36,874 nucleotides of DNA, taken from NCBI GenBank assembly GCA_017303505.1, contig JAFLCP010000073.1, positions 1-36,874 of the forward strand, read 5' to 3'. Origin of the DNA: Planctomycetota bacterium (lineage in GTDB: Bacteria > Planctomycetota > Planctomycetia > Pirellulales > Pirellulaceae). Every line of letters starts with the position of its first letter. Position 1 is the first letter of the stretch. Positions 17,137 through 24,987 of the stretch are shown piece after piece. The notes under the pieces are model-generated. The model did not search any database, was not told where the DNA came from, and was given only the letters and a program-made list of their open reading frames with translations. A program made the position numbers and the translations under genes.

Positions 17137-18762
17137 ATGCCTTTCAAATTTGCTTACATGAACCTTGCCGGTTTAGGGGTGTGGCTCCTAACCCTTCTCG
17201 GCCAATCGAATCTTTCAATCGCCCAAGAAAAACCGTCGGTTTATCTTCCGCAAGACTCGATTGTAGTCTTCGCGATTGATGTGGCTGGTATTCAAGGGAA
17301 TAAGGACCTAGAAGTTGTTCCCTGGGAGGTCCTCACCGCTGCCGGAAAAGATGAAATTGGTGTGGATCCTTTATTGGCTACTCAAGTCTGGGGCGCAGTC
17401 GGGCTTCCAACACTCTCCGGCCCTGAATTCGGCCTACACATCACCACATCTCAGCCCGTCAATATTGACGATATGAAAGAAAAATATTTTGGGCCAACCA
17501 AAACTTCGGCAAAAGCACCGGATGTCAAATTGCGCCCGATGAACGATTCCCCATTCAGCATCGTTCAAAACAAGACAAACCTGCTGTTCGGTACCGAAGC
17601 CACGCTGCGTAAGCTCATGGCCGCCAGATCAACACCGAGCCCCTACATTGCGATGATGGCCGCAGATAAAGATCCGATTCGAGTCACCATTGCCATCGAG
17701 CCATTGCGTGATCTTATTGTCTCTTCGATTGAACAATATCAATTCATTATGTCGGAAGACATGGCCAAGAATCTGACAGCCCTGGTGAACAATACGGACT
17801 ACGTCTATATCCGTTCGTCTGTTGGGATCGATTTGTCGGCCAAAATCCATTTTGGCGCATCAGATGCTGCGGGCGCCCAACAAGTTAGCGACCTACTGAC
17901 CGACCTTAGATCTCAAGGCTTTGATGAATTACTAAAAACCGTCAACATGCAGATGTCCTACATCAGCATGAGCGAAGAAATGCGAAATGCCTGGAGCGAG
18001 TATATGGTTAGAGCTCGCGGTATCATTGAAACGAGCACACAACCTGTGGTCGCAGACAACCGCGCTACGATTGAACTTAAGGAAATTCAATCGCTCTATA
18101 TGACCTCCATGTTGTTCAGCATGGCAGTTCCGGCTTTTGAAACAGCACGTTTCTCTATCGAAGAAGCCCAACCTGCCAATAATCTCAAGCAAATGGGACT
18201 GGCATTCCACAACTATGCCGACACCTATCGTAAATTCCCTGCACGAGCCACCAAAGATGACGACGGCAAACCGTTGTTGAGCTGGCGAGTTATGCTGCTT
18301 CCCTTTTTGGAAGAGGCGGCTCTTTATAATGAATTTCACATGGATGAACCTTGGGACAGCGAGCACAACAAAGCGTTGTTGGCCAAGATGCCCGATGTTT
18401 ACAAGAATCCACGACTGGAATTGGAAGAAGGTTTCACGACCTACGTTGCTCCCTATGGTGGTGAAGACCAAAAACAGACAATCTGGGATATCGAAGACTG
18501 TGGCTTCAGGAATGTTACCGATGGCACATCCAACACCATCATGTTTGTGGAAGTGAATTCAGAAGCCGCTGTTCCTTGGACGAAGCCTGACGATTTTGAT
18601 ATCGCCGCCAAATCACTGCTGGAATTCTTACTTAAGGCTCCTGAGGGAGGAGCTATTGGAATTTGCGATGGCTCGGTCTTTGACTTTGATGAGTCGTTAG
18701 ACGAGGAAACCTTGGAAGCCATGCTCAGTGCGGGTGGTGGCGAGGTCATCGAATTTCGCTAA
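17137..18762 (+). CDS. Secreted DUF1559 fusion protein (paralog 2)
   Basis: 541 residues, collinear with the preceding gene over its whole length. A signal peptide (about 1-30, ending SIAQ) is followed by the same N-terminal domain (YLPQDSIVVFAIDVAGI, PWEVLTAAGKDEIGVDPLL) and the DUF1559 part ([61 protein letters not shown]). The pilin-like helix has decayed: residues 323-345 read TSMLFSMAVPAFETARF and so on, without the [14 protein letters not shown] core. The end is shorter in its DGSV segment (ICDGSVFDFDESLDEETLE). Cotranscription with paralog 1 is likely, and a strong terminator follows. Function unknown; an exported or cell-surface protein. Confidence 0.85.
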   Translation: MPFKFAYMNLAGLGVWLLTLLGQSNLSIAQEKPSVYLPQDSIVVFAIDVAGIQGNKDLEVVPWEVLTAAGKDEIGVDPLLATQVWGAVGLPTLSGPEFGLHITTSQPVNIDDMKEKYFGPTKTSAKAPDVKLRPMNDSPFSIVQNKTNLLFGTEATLRKLMAARSTPSPYIAMMAADKDPIRVTIAIEPLRDLIVSSIEQYQFIMSEDMAKNLTALVNNTDYVYIRSSVGIDLSAKIHFGASDAAGAQQVSDLLTDLRSQGFDELLKTVNMQMSYISMSEEMRNAWSEYMVRARGIIETSTQPVVADNRATIELKEIQSLYMTSMLFSMAVPAFETARFSIEEAQPANNLKQMGLAFHNYADTYRKFPARATKDDDGKPLLSWRVMLLPFLEEAALYNEFHMDEPWDSEHNKALLAKMPDVYKNPRLELEEGFTTYVAPYGGEDQKQTIWDIEDCGFRNVTDGTSNTIMFVEVNSEAAVPWTKPDDFDIAAKSLLEFLLKAPEGGAIGICDGSVFDFDESLDEETLEAMLSAGGGEVIEFR

Positions 18763-18791
18763 GCCCCCGCTTTTATGCCGCTCGAACAATC

Positions 18792-18830
18792 ACTCCACTC
18801 GCTTCAACCAAGAAACGAGTGGAGTTTTTT
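18792..18830 (+). terminator. Rho-independent terminator after the DUF1559 pair
   Basis: Ten-base stem ACTCCACTCG (18792-18801) with CGAGTGGAGT (18816-18825), 14-base loop, then a run of six T (18825-18830). It lies 30 bases past the stop of paralog 2 and just before the convergent amidohydrolase gene. Confidence 0.85.
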
Positions 18831-18848
18831 ATTTACGCACTTGAGTGA

Positions 18849-19847
18849 CTATTTCTTCACGGCGAAAAATGCCGCTGCGTTGTCATACCATAGTTGAGCT
18901 TGTTCTTTTTCAGGTCGATTAGACACAATTCTTGCTAACGATTCGATCCACGCATTGAGAGGGGCACCCATCAAGCACACCGGCCAATCGCCTCCGAAAA
19001 TCACTCGATTCGGCCCAAAGGTATCGAGACAATCATTCACGATGGGAGCTAAGTCTTCATCCTTCCAACCCTCAGGCGCGCGAGCCACAATTCCCGAAAT
19101 CTTGCAGATCACATTCGGCAACGTGGAGAGTTGCTTCATCGAAACTCGCCAATCATTTGCATCATGATCGGCTTTCATAGCCGCCTTCTGATAACGTCCA
19201 AAGGCTTTGGGATCTGCGTTGCCGCAGTGATCCACCACAAAGCGTGTGTCGGGACAAAGTTTGGCAAGTTGATATCCATCGCGCAATTCCGTTGGTTTCA
19301 TGCATAGATCAAACGACAAGCCTTTTTCACCTAGCAGCTTGACCCCACGCACGAAATCCGCTTCCAAGCAAAATCCTTTGGGGGTTCCTCCGTGCAAAAC
19401 CTGGCGAACACCTTTGACAGCACCGCGTTCGAGTTGGCGATCTACATAAGCGCCGAAATTGCTCGAAGCGGGTCGGCCCCCCAAAATCGCACCTAACATC
19501 TGATTCTTTCGATCTCGACTTAGACCAGAGATAATCTCTCCTTCTTTATCAAGCATCTCTTCAGCCACATCGACTTCCATGTACAGAGTATCTACTTCAA
19601 AGCCCTTTACAGCCTCTCGATACTCCTCTAACCAGTACTTCTTGCGCAGAAGGTCACTGGCCCCTTCGAGCCAAGGAAGTTTCAGTTTATCCAGATCCCA
19701 GAGATGTTGATGCGTATCAAGAATTCTCACAGGTCGACGTACGTGGATACTCGCCTCTAAGTTTTGGAAACTCTGAATTGCCAAGATGCTCGCACTTCCC
19801 ATTGCAATGGAGGAGCGCAGAAATAGACGTCGTTCGATGGGGGACAT
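18849..19847 (-). CDS. Tat-exported amidohydrolase_2 family protein (sugar lactonase-like)
   Basis: 332 residues. A probable Tat signal (ERRLFLRSSIAMGSAS, 5-20) precedes the TIM-barrel amidohydrolase_2 domain: DTHQHLWDL (44-52; His46 and His48 at the metal site), VDHCGNAD (205-212; His207), CKISG (248-252) and FGGDWPV (284-290; Asp287). This order matches the COG3618 group, which includes L-fuconolactonase and other sugar-lactone hydrolases. The exact lactone cannot be assigned. It is divergent from a hexuronate-type MFS transporter with 131 bases between starts, which supports a role in sugar-acid use. The signal peptide puts it in the periplasm, unlike the characterised cytosolic lactonases. 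Confidence 0.83.
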   Translation of the reverse strand: MSPIERRLFLRSSIAMGSASILAIQSFQNLEASIHVRRPVRILDTHQHLWDLDKLKLPWLEGASDLLRKKYWLEEYREAVKGFEVDTLYMEVDVAEEMLDKEGEIISGLSRDRKNQMLGAILGGRPASSNFGAYVDRQLERGAVKGVRQVLHGGTPKGFCLEADFVRGVKLLGEKGLSFDLCMKPTELRDGYQLAKLCPDTRFVVDHCGNADPKAFGRYQKAAMKADHDANDWRVSMKQLSTLPNVICKISGIVARAPEGWKDEDLAPIVNDCLDTFGPNRVIFGGDWPVCLMGAPLNAWIESLARIVSNRPEKEQAQLWYDNAAAFFAVKK

Positions 19848-19978
19848 ACCTAAATCTCCGGGAGGGAATTTGAGAAAAGTCTATAACGAGTGGTAGAACA
19901 GCGTTAGGCAGATCCGTTAGGATACGTTTCCGCGGTTTTCGTGTCACCCCTCCTCCCTGCCTCAGAAACAATTCCTCG

Positions 19979-21241
19979 ATGAAACTCTTCGATTCCAGTT
20001 TATCCTGGTGGCGTTGGTGGGTCGCTGTCATGCTCTTGATGGCAACCATGATCAATTACATGGATCGCCAAACCCTCTCGACGCTTTCAGTGCGAATCAC
20101 CAACCAATTCAAACTCTCCGAGGAACAATATGGCGAATTGGAATTCATATTTGGTGTAGCATTTGCTTTAGGTTCACTTGTCTTTGGTGCCTTGGCGGAT
20201 AAAGTCCCCGTACGCTTGCTCTATCCAGCGGTACTTTTAGCCTGGTCCGTGATGGGCTTCCTCACGGGCTTAACGACAGGCTTCAACAATCTTTGGTACT
20301 GCCGAGGGTTGCTCGGATTTTTTGAAGCTGGCCATTGGCCTTGCGCTTTAGTCGTGACGCATGCCGTGCTTACCCGCGGAGATCGTGTCTTTGGAAATAG
20401 TATCCTTCAATCCGGTGCCTCCATCGGCGCGATCATCACTCCCTTTATCGTGATGGCACTGGCAGGCGATCCCAAAATTGATGACGGATGGCGGCCACCT
20501 TTCCTGGTTATTGGTGCAGTGGGCATCATTTGGGTCGTTCTATGGTTTACAACAATTCCCCCTAGCGGCCTTACGAACCCAACATCTGCCGAAACAAAAT
20601 CATCAAGCTCTTTTTCACTTCAGTGGCTCTTCGATTTTTTCAAGGATCCAAAATTTTGGGCCCTCGCATTTGTGGTGCTTTCGATCAACACGTCGTGGCA
20701 ACTTATTCGCGCTTGGTTGCCAAAGTTCTTACAGCAGGGTCGCGGCTACAGTGAAAACGAAACATTAGCTTTTACTTCGTTGTACTACGTTTTTACGGAC
20801 GTCGGCTGCCTACTGGCAGGAGCAGCCGTACTGACCATGTCCCGAAGCGGCATCAACGTGCATCGCAGTCGTCTTATCGTCTTCACGGTGTGCGCTGTAG
20901 TCTGTACGCTTACCATTGCAGCTAGCATGTTACCGAAGGGTTTTCTGCTACTAGGCACTCTTCTCATCATTGGCTCAGCCACCCTCGGTTTATTCCCTTG
21001 TTACTATTCGTTTTCTCAGGAACTCAATGTCAAACATATCGGTAAAGCGTCTGGAGTCCTTTCGGCAATAGGCTGGCTAGTCTCTGCCCCCACACACAAA
21101 TGGTTTGGTCGCCTGGCCGATCAATCCAAGTCTTATGACGTGGGAATCATGCTCGTCGGACTCGCGCCGCTCATCGGTGTATTGGCGATGTGGATCCTAT
21201 GGCGAAAGGACAAATCGACAAATGCGGACCTTACCAACTAA
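19979..21241 (+). CDS. MFS transporter, hexuronate/organic-anion (ACS) type
   Basis: 420 residues with about 12 membrane segments. The first loop motif NYMDRQTLSTLSVRI (residues 22-36) and LGSLVFGALADKVPVRLLYP (the MFS motif A region, about 61-80) are typical of the anion:cation symporter family that takes up hexuronates, galactonate and similar acids. CRGLLGFFEAGHWP (about 107-120) and the GASIGAIITPF segment fit the same group. The end RKDKSTNAD is cytoplasmic. The substrate is unknown, but the divergent neighbour is a sugar-lactone-type hydrolase, so a sugar acid is the reasonable guess. Both promoters must lie in the 131-base divergent interval. Confidence 0.88.
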   Translation: MKLFDSSLSWWRWWVAVMLLMATMINYMDRQTLSTLSVRITNQFKLSEEQYGELEFIFGVAFALGSLVFGALADKVPVRLLYPAVLLAWSVMGFLTGLTTGFNNLWYCRGLLGFFEAGHWPCALVVTHAVLTRGDRVFGNSILQSGASIGAIITPFIVMALAGDPKIDDGWRPPFLVIGAVGIIWVVLWFTTIPPSGLTNPTSAETKSSSSFSLQWLFDFFKDPKFWALAFVVLSINTSWQLIRAWLPKFLQQGRGYSENETLAFTSLYYVFTDVGCLLAGAAVLTMSRSGINVHRSRLIVFTVCAVVCTLTIAASMLPKGFLLLGTLLIIGSATLGLFPCYYSFSQELNVKHIGKASGVLSAIGWLVSAPTHKWFGRLADQSKSYDVGIMLVGLAPLIGVLAMWILWRKDKSTNADLTN

Positions 21242-21312
21242 CACGGTTTGGCGATAAATTTCTCTTGTAATCCACCTCCTAAAACTAGCGTTCGAATCGA
21301 ATAGGGCCGCCG

Positions 21313-22299
21313 ATGTTCGCTGGAGAATTGATAGAAAAACTTCGGGCAGAGGATATCGACAAGAAACGTTTCTGGCGTTCGCTTTCTCTAACCATTCTAT
21401 CGATCATCGCATTTGCCCTTATCTCGATCGCTGCAGTCAACCATCTTGTTGTTTCCATTCTTGCCATTACTAGCGCTCTGTTGCTACATGAGCTCGGTCA
21501 CTTCGTCGCCATGTATGTGTTGGGTTATCGAAACTTAAGCCTACTATTGATCCCTTTGTTTGGCGGTGTAGCGCTTGGCAAAAAACATGCTGCACCTGTA
21601 TGGCAAAACGCTGCCGTTCTTTTGGCAGGCCCGCTTCCAGGTCTCTTGTTGGGGTTAACTATCTGGGTCCTTTTACCCAGAACCCTTACCGTCACGTCGC
21701 CTGACAACATTCCATTTTGGACAATGTTTCTCTATGACTTTTCCGGTATTCTTGTGTCATTTAATGCCCTTAATCTTCTTCCCTGCGTGCCGCTGGACGG
21801 TGGCCGCATTCTCCAACTGATGTTCGGTCGAAATCACTTTAGACTCTATGTCCTTTTCACGATCGGTTCGGTACTCTTGGGGATCTCGGTTGCCTTTGCA
21901 GTCAAGATGCGGCCCCTAGCCATCATCGCCTGTTTGGCATTGTTCGACTTGCCCTATCAAGCGCGAATCTACACCGAAGCCAATCGGCTCACAAAACTCT
22001 CATCTAATTTCACCGTTCGACTCAGCGAACTCTCCGAGCAAGAAACGCAATGGCTTCTTGAGGCTTCAAAAGACATCAACAGCAAACGCTGGATTGCGGA
22101 GGAGGAAAACACGACGGAATATAAAGACAACCTGCTCAAAACGGCCCGAGACCTACACCAAACTTTAGTTCGCCAACGACTTTCAATTGCTGGCCTGACC
22201 ACCCTCTTTTGCATTTATGCTGCAGTTTGCTCCCTTCCAACTGTCACGTTTTTCTTTCCTGTCTCTCTCACCGTAGTAACACATTATCCCACACCGTAA
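21313..22299 (+). CDS. M50 (site-2 protease-like) membrane metallopeptidase
   Basis: 328 residues with about six membrane segments. The zinc motif HELGH (59-63) sits in a hydrophobic helix (ALLLHELGHFVAMYVLG), and the third ligand motif NALNLLPCVPLDGGRIL (151-167) supplies Asp162. The core LLAGPLPGLLLGL (103-115) also fits M50. The family cuts other proteins inside the membrane, usually in signalling or quality control. There is no PDZ domain. A charged stretch (about 245-275) precedes a final pair of membrane helices near the C-terminus. AGGGCCG upstream of ATG 21313 is a fair ribosome binding site. Its substrate is not evident; a CPBP protease gene follows 242 bases downstream. Confidence 0.88.
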   Translation: MFAGELIEKLRAEDIDKKRFWRSLSLTILSIIAFALISIAAVNHLVVSILAITSALLLHELGHFVAMYVLGYRNLSLLLIPLFGGVALGKKHAAPVWQNAAVLLAGPLPGLLLGLTIWVLLPRTLTVTSPDNIPFWTMFLYDFSGILVSFNALNLLPCVPLDGGRILQLMFGRNHFRLYVLFTIGSVLLGISVAFAVKMRPLAIIACLALFDLPYQARIYTEANRLTKLSSNFTVRLSELSEQETQWLLEASKDINSKRWIAEEENTTEYKDNLLKTARDLHQTLVRQRLSIAGLTTLFCIYAAVCSLPTVTFFFPVSLTVVTHYPTP

Positions 22300-22541
22300 G
22301 CTGCTCGTCCGTTAGTCGATGTATGACATAAATGGCAAATGAATGTTGTGTCCGATTTCGCATTCGCGCACTTCGCCGCCAACTTAGCACCAGCCTATTT
22401 GCCCCGCAAATCTGGACGTTTCACTCCACAAGTGACCGCAAATTGGGACGATTCCGCGCCCAGAATCGTATATAGTGTCGCCTATGCATGCAGTACTGCT
22501 TTTCACACGCTCTCAGCTATTAGTCGTCCATTCGAGAAGTC

Positions 22542-23513
22542 ATGAATTCAGAACTCAATCCCTTTGAAGCTCCCGCTGAAAAAGCCCCCAACGATACCGT
22601 CACACCAAGTGGCGTTCCGATCGAACTAGCGAACCCTGTCACCCAACCCGCTAAAGCTCGGCTGTGGACGGTGTTAGTTACCATGCTGGTTGCCACAGGC
22701 GCCTACGTCGTGGCTTCCGTGGTTTCCGTAGTTCTGATGACGATGCTATATATCTTCTCGAATGATTCATCACAAATGCCGGACCTTGAAGTTCTGATGT
22801 CCGAGTTCGCAACCTATCCAGGCGCATTATGGGTTTTGGTCGCTCCGGGACAATTTACGATTTTGGCGGTAACGTTAGTCGCAACGTTTTTGTCACCCGA
22901 AAAATTCACCAAACGCCTCATACTTCAAACCCCCAGGTGGCCCATTTGGGTCACCATCGCCGCATCATTTGCGGCCCCACTAGTTTCGCTGATCTGGTCC
23001 ATCCCATTATCGATGGTTGTGCAAACCAGCCAACATCTCGAATTCATGGTCACACTCTTTAAGAATGCGGGGCAGGGTATCGGAATTGTGGGTTTGTTTC
23101 TGTGCGTGTCGATCCTGCCAGCTGTTTCGGAAGAATGGTTATTCCGCGGTTATATCCAATCCCGGTTGCTCAAAAGATGGCATCCAGCCCTAGCCATTGG
23201 AGTGAGTAGCTTGTTGTTTGCAGGCTTTCACATGGACCCGGTTCATGTGGTAGCCGTGATCCCGCTAGGCCTATGGCTCGGTGTCATTACCTACTATTCA
23301 GGCTCGATTTATCCTGCGATGTTGGCACATGCTTACAACAATGCGATTTCGATCATCGCCACGGTTTATTTGGGGAGCGAAACTCTCAATAGTTCCTTCG
23401 CTTCCATTGAGAACATCGTCATCCTGGGAATAGGACTACCAGGATTGATCGTGACCATGTTCTGGCTGGCAACGCGCGGTAAAGCGGAACCACAGACAAC
23501 CATTGCAGCTTGA
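22542..23513 (+). CDS. CPBP family intramembrane glutamic protease
   Basis: 323 residues. A cytoplasmic tail starts with the NPFEAP motif (6-11) that recurs at the N-terminus of planctomycete membrane proteins. About eight hydrophobic segments follow. The CPBP signatures are complete: SEEWLFRG (196-203) with the catalytic Glu pair 197/198 and Arg202, FAGFH (226-230), and HAYNN (263-267). Relatives include the Rce1 CAAX protease and bacteriocin-immunity proteins; the bacterial substrate is usually unknown. It is in the same direction as the M50 gene upstream. No strong ribosome binding site is visible (the sequence before the ATG reads CATTCGAGAAGTC). Confidence 0.88.
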   Translation: MNSELNPFEAPAEKAPNDTVTPSGVPIELANPVTQPAKARLWTVLVTMLVATGAYVVASVVSVVLMTMLYIFSNDSSQMPDLEVLMSEFATYPGALWVLVAPGQFTILAVTLVATFLSPEKFTKRLILQTPRWPIWVTIAASFAAPLVSLIWSIPLSMVVQTSQHLEFMVTLFKNAGQGIGIVGLFLCVSILPAVSEEWLFRGYIQSRLLKRWHPALAIGVSSLLFAGFHMDPVHVVAVIPLGLWLGVITYYSGSIYPAMLAHAYNNAISIIATVYLGSETLNSSFASIENIVILGIGLPGLIVTMFWLATRGKAEPQTTIAA

Positions 23514-23553
23514 AAAATCCATTGCGGCAGCGGTCCAAATCATCCGTTGCGAA

Positions 23554-24852
23554 TTACCGTTTTTTTCCTGTGATACCTGCCGTTCGAAAGCGTTCGGCAT
23601 AGTCACCATAACCTTCCTTCTGCAAGTCTTCCACAGGAACAAAGCGTAGAGCCGCCGAGTTGATACAAAAACGAAGTCCACCTTGCTGCGGTGGTCCGTC
23701 ATCAAACACATGGCCTAAGTGACTGTCGGCAATTCTGGATCGGACTTCGATACGTTGTGTACCGTTTGTAAAATCCACATCGGTTGAAATGCCATTTTGT
23801 TCAATAGGTCTAACAAAAGAAGGCCAACCGGTTCCGGAATCAAATTTATCCATCGACGAAAAGAGGGGCTCGCCCGACACAATATCAACGTAGATGCCGG
23901 GTTCATGATGGTTCCAAAACTTATTCGAAAACGGAATCTCTGTCCCTTTTTCTTGTGTCACTTCGTATTGCGATCGTGTCAGTCTCTTCTTCAACTCCTG
24001 CCGAGTGGGCTTCACAAATTTAGTCCAGGGCTTATCTGAATTTTCGCCAGACGCATCCTTCATCGAGCCGTCGGGCTTTTCATTTTTGGTGGACTTGTCT
24101 TCCACAGCAGTGTTACCATTTGGCTTTACTCCTTCAGGAAACGAAATAGGGAGAATCAGCTCGTCCGCTTTATCTCCCCAATGTTCAATAATGAACGGGT
24201 CGCGACCACACGTCTGTCGGTAGGCTAAGTAGTTGGCCGTATTCGTATTGTGATAATTCTGATGGTAATCTTCCGCAGGCCAAAAAGCTTTGCGGGCGAT
24301 GAGCGGGACGTTGATCGACTTTTTATAGACCTTCATGTCGTCGATCGCCTTGATCACTTGCTCCGCTAATTTCTTCTCCTCGGGTGTCTCGTAGTAAATC
24401 GCTGGACTATAGTTTCGTCCCCGGTCAATAAAGGACCCCGCCTTGTCCCAAGGGTTGATGTGCTTGATCAAGAATTCAACTAGACCTGCATAGGTAACTT
24501 TCTTGGGATCGTAGATCACCATGACGACCTCTCGATGACCGCCAGTGGAATAGTTCTGATAGGTAGGCCGTGCAGCGCGACCACCCGAATATCCTGAAAC
24601 GACTTCGATCACACCGGGACATTTTTCAAAGGCTGATTCAACACACCAAAAGCAGCCACCAGCCAGAACAGCCGTCGCTTGGCCTTCTGCGATTGCGATC
24701 CCACCCGTGCGCTGTGGCTCTTGCCCATAGCACAGTGATCCACCTGTAAAGATCAAACCAACGGCCAAAAGAATACGGTTTAGATGAAACACTCGTCGTA
24801 CTCCGTAAAGAGGCTGTGAGAAGTCTCGCAGTTCGTCAGGAAGTGCACTCAT
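23554..24852 (-). CDS. msrAB: Exported MsrA-MsrB fusion, methionine sulfoxide reductase
   Basis: 432 residues. A long basic N-terminus and hydrophobic segment (about 26-43) form an export signal. MsrA comes first (about 60-235), with the catalytic GGCFWC (65-70; Cys67), GYSGG and EDYHQNY. A Lys/Asp/Ser-rich linker (about 240-275) leads to MsrB (about 285-425): [23 protein letters not shown] and [11 protein letters not shown], where Cys396 is catalytic. The MsrB domain lacks the CxxC zinc pairs ([11 protein letters not shown] where zinc forms have Cys). MsrA and MsrB reduce the S and R forms of methionine sulfoxide; an exported fusion resembles Neisseria PilB without its thioredoxin domain, so the electron donor must come from elsewhere. 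Confidence 0.92.
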   Translation of the reverse strand: MSALPDELRDFSQPLYGVRRVFHLNRILLAVGLIFTGGSLCYGQEPQRTGGIAIAEGQATAVLAGGCFWCVESAFEKCPGVIEVVSGYSGGRAARPTYQNYSTGGHREVVMVIYDPKKVTYAGLVEFLIKHINPWDKAGSFIDRGRNYSPAIYYETPEEKKLAEQVIKAIDDMKVYKKSINVPLIARKAFWPAEDYHQNYHNTNTANYLAYRQTCGRDPFIIEHWGDKADELILPISFPEGVKPNGNTAVEDKSTKNEKPDGSMKDASGENSDKPWTKFVKPTRQELKKRLTRSQYEVTQEKGTEIPFSNKFWNHHEPGIYVDIVSGEPLFSSMDKFDSGTGWPSFVRPIEQNGISTDVDFTNGTQRIEVRSRIADSHLGHVFDDGPPQQGGLRFCINSAALRFVPVEDLQKEGYGDYAERFRTAGITGKKR

Positions 24853-24864
24853 GATAACAAATCA

Positions 24865-24900
24865 GGGGGCATTGGCGAACATTACGTTCCCAGTGCCCCC
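24865..24900 (-). terminator. Possible terminator downstream of the SppA gene
   Basis: GGGGGCATTGG (24865-24875) pairs with CCAGTGCCCCC (24890-24900) apart from one G-T wobble; the loop is 14 bases. On the minus strand it is followed by TGATTTGTTATC, a weak T-rich stretch. It lies between the SppA and MsrAB genes, so it could also act on the MsrAB leader. Confidence 0.4.
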
Positions 24901-24987
24901 CTCAGTTCGTTCCGTTTACTAGCCCAGTGCTCAATCACTGGCCCATCCGAAGTATGGTATCAATTAGGCAAGTCAGCCTAACCTTAC

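Noticed and set aside
22339-22545. 68-codon frame ending in an ATGA overlap with the CPBP gene
   Set aside because: The overlap could mean coupling, but the product has no membrane segment, domain or ribosome binding site, and the overlap can arise by chance. Not strong enough to call.
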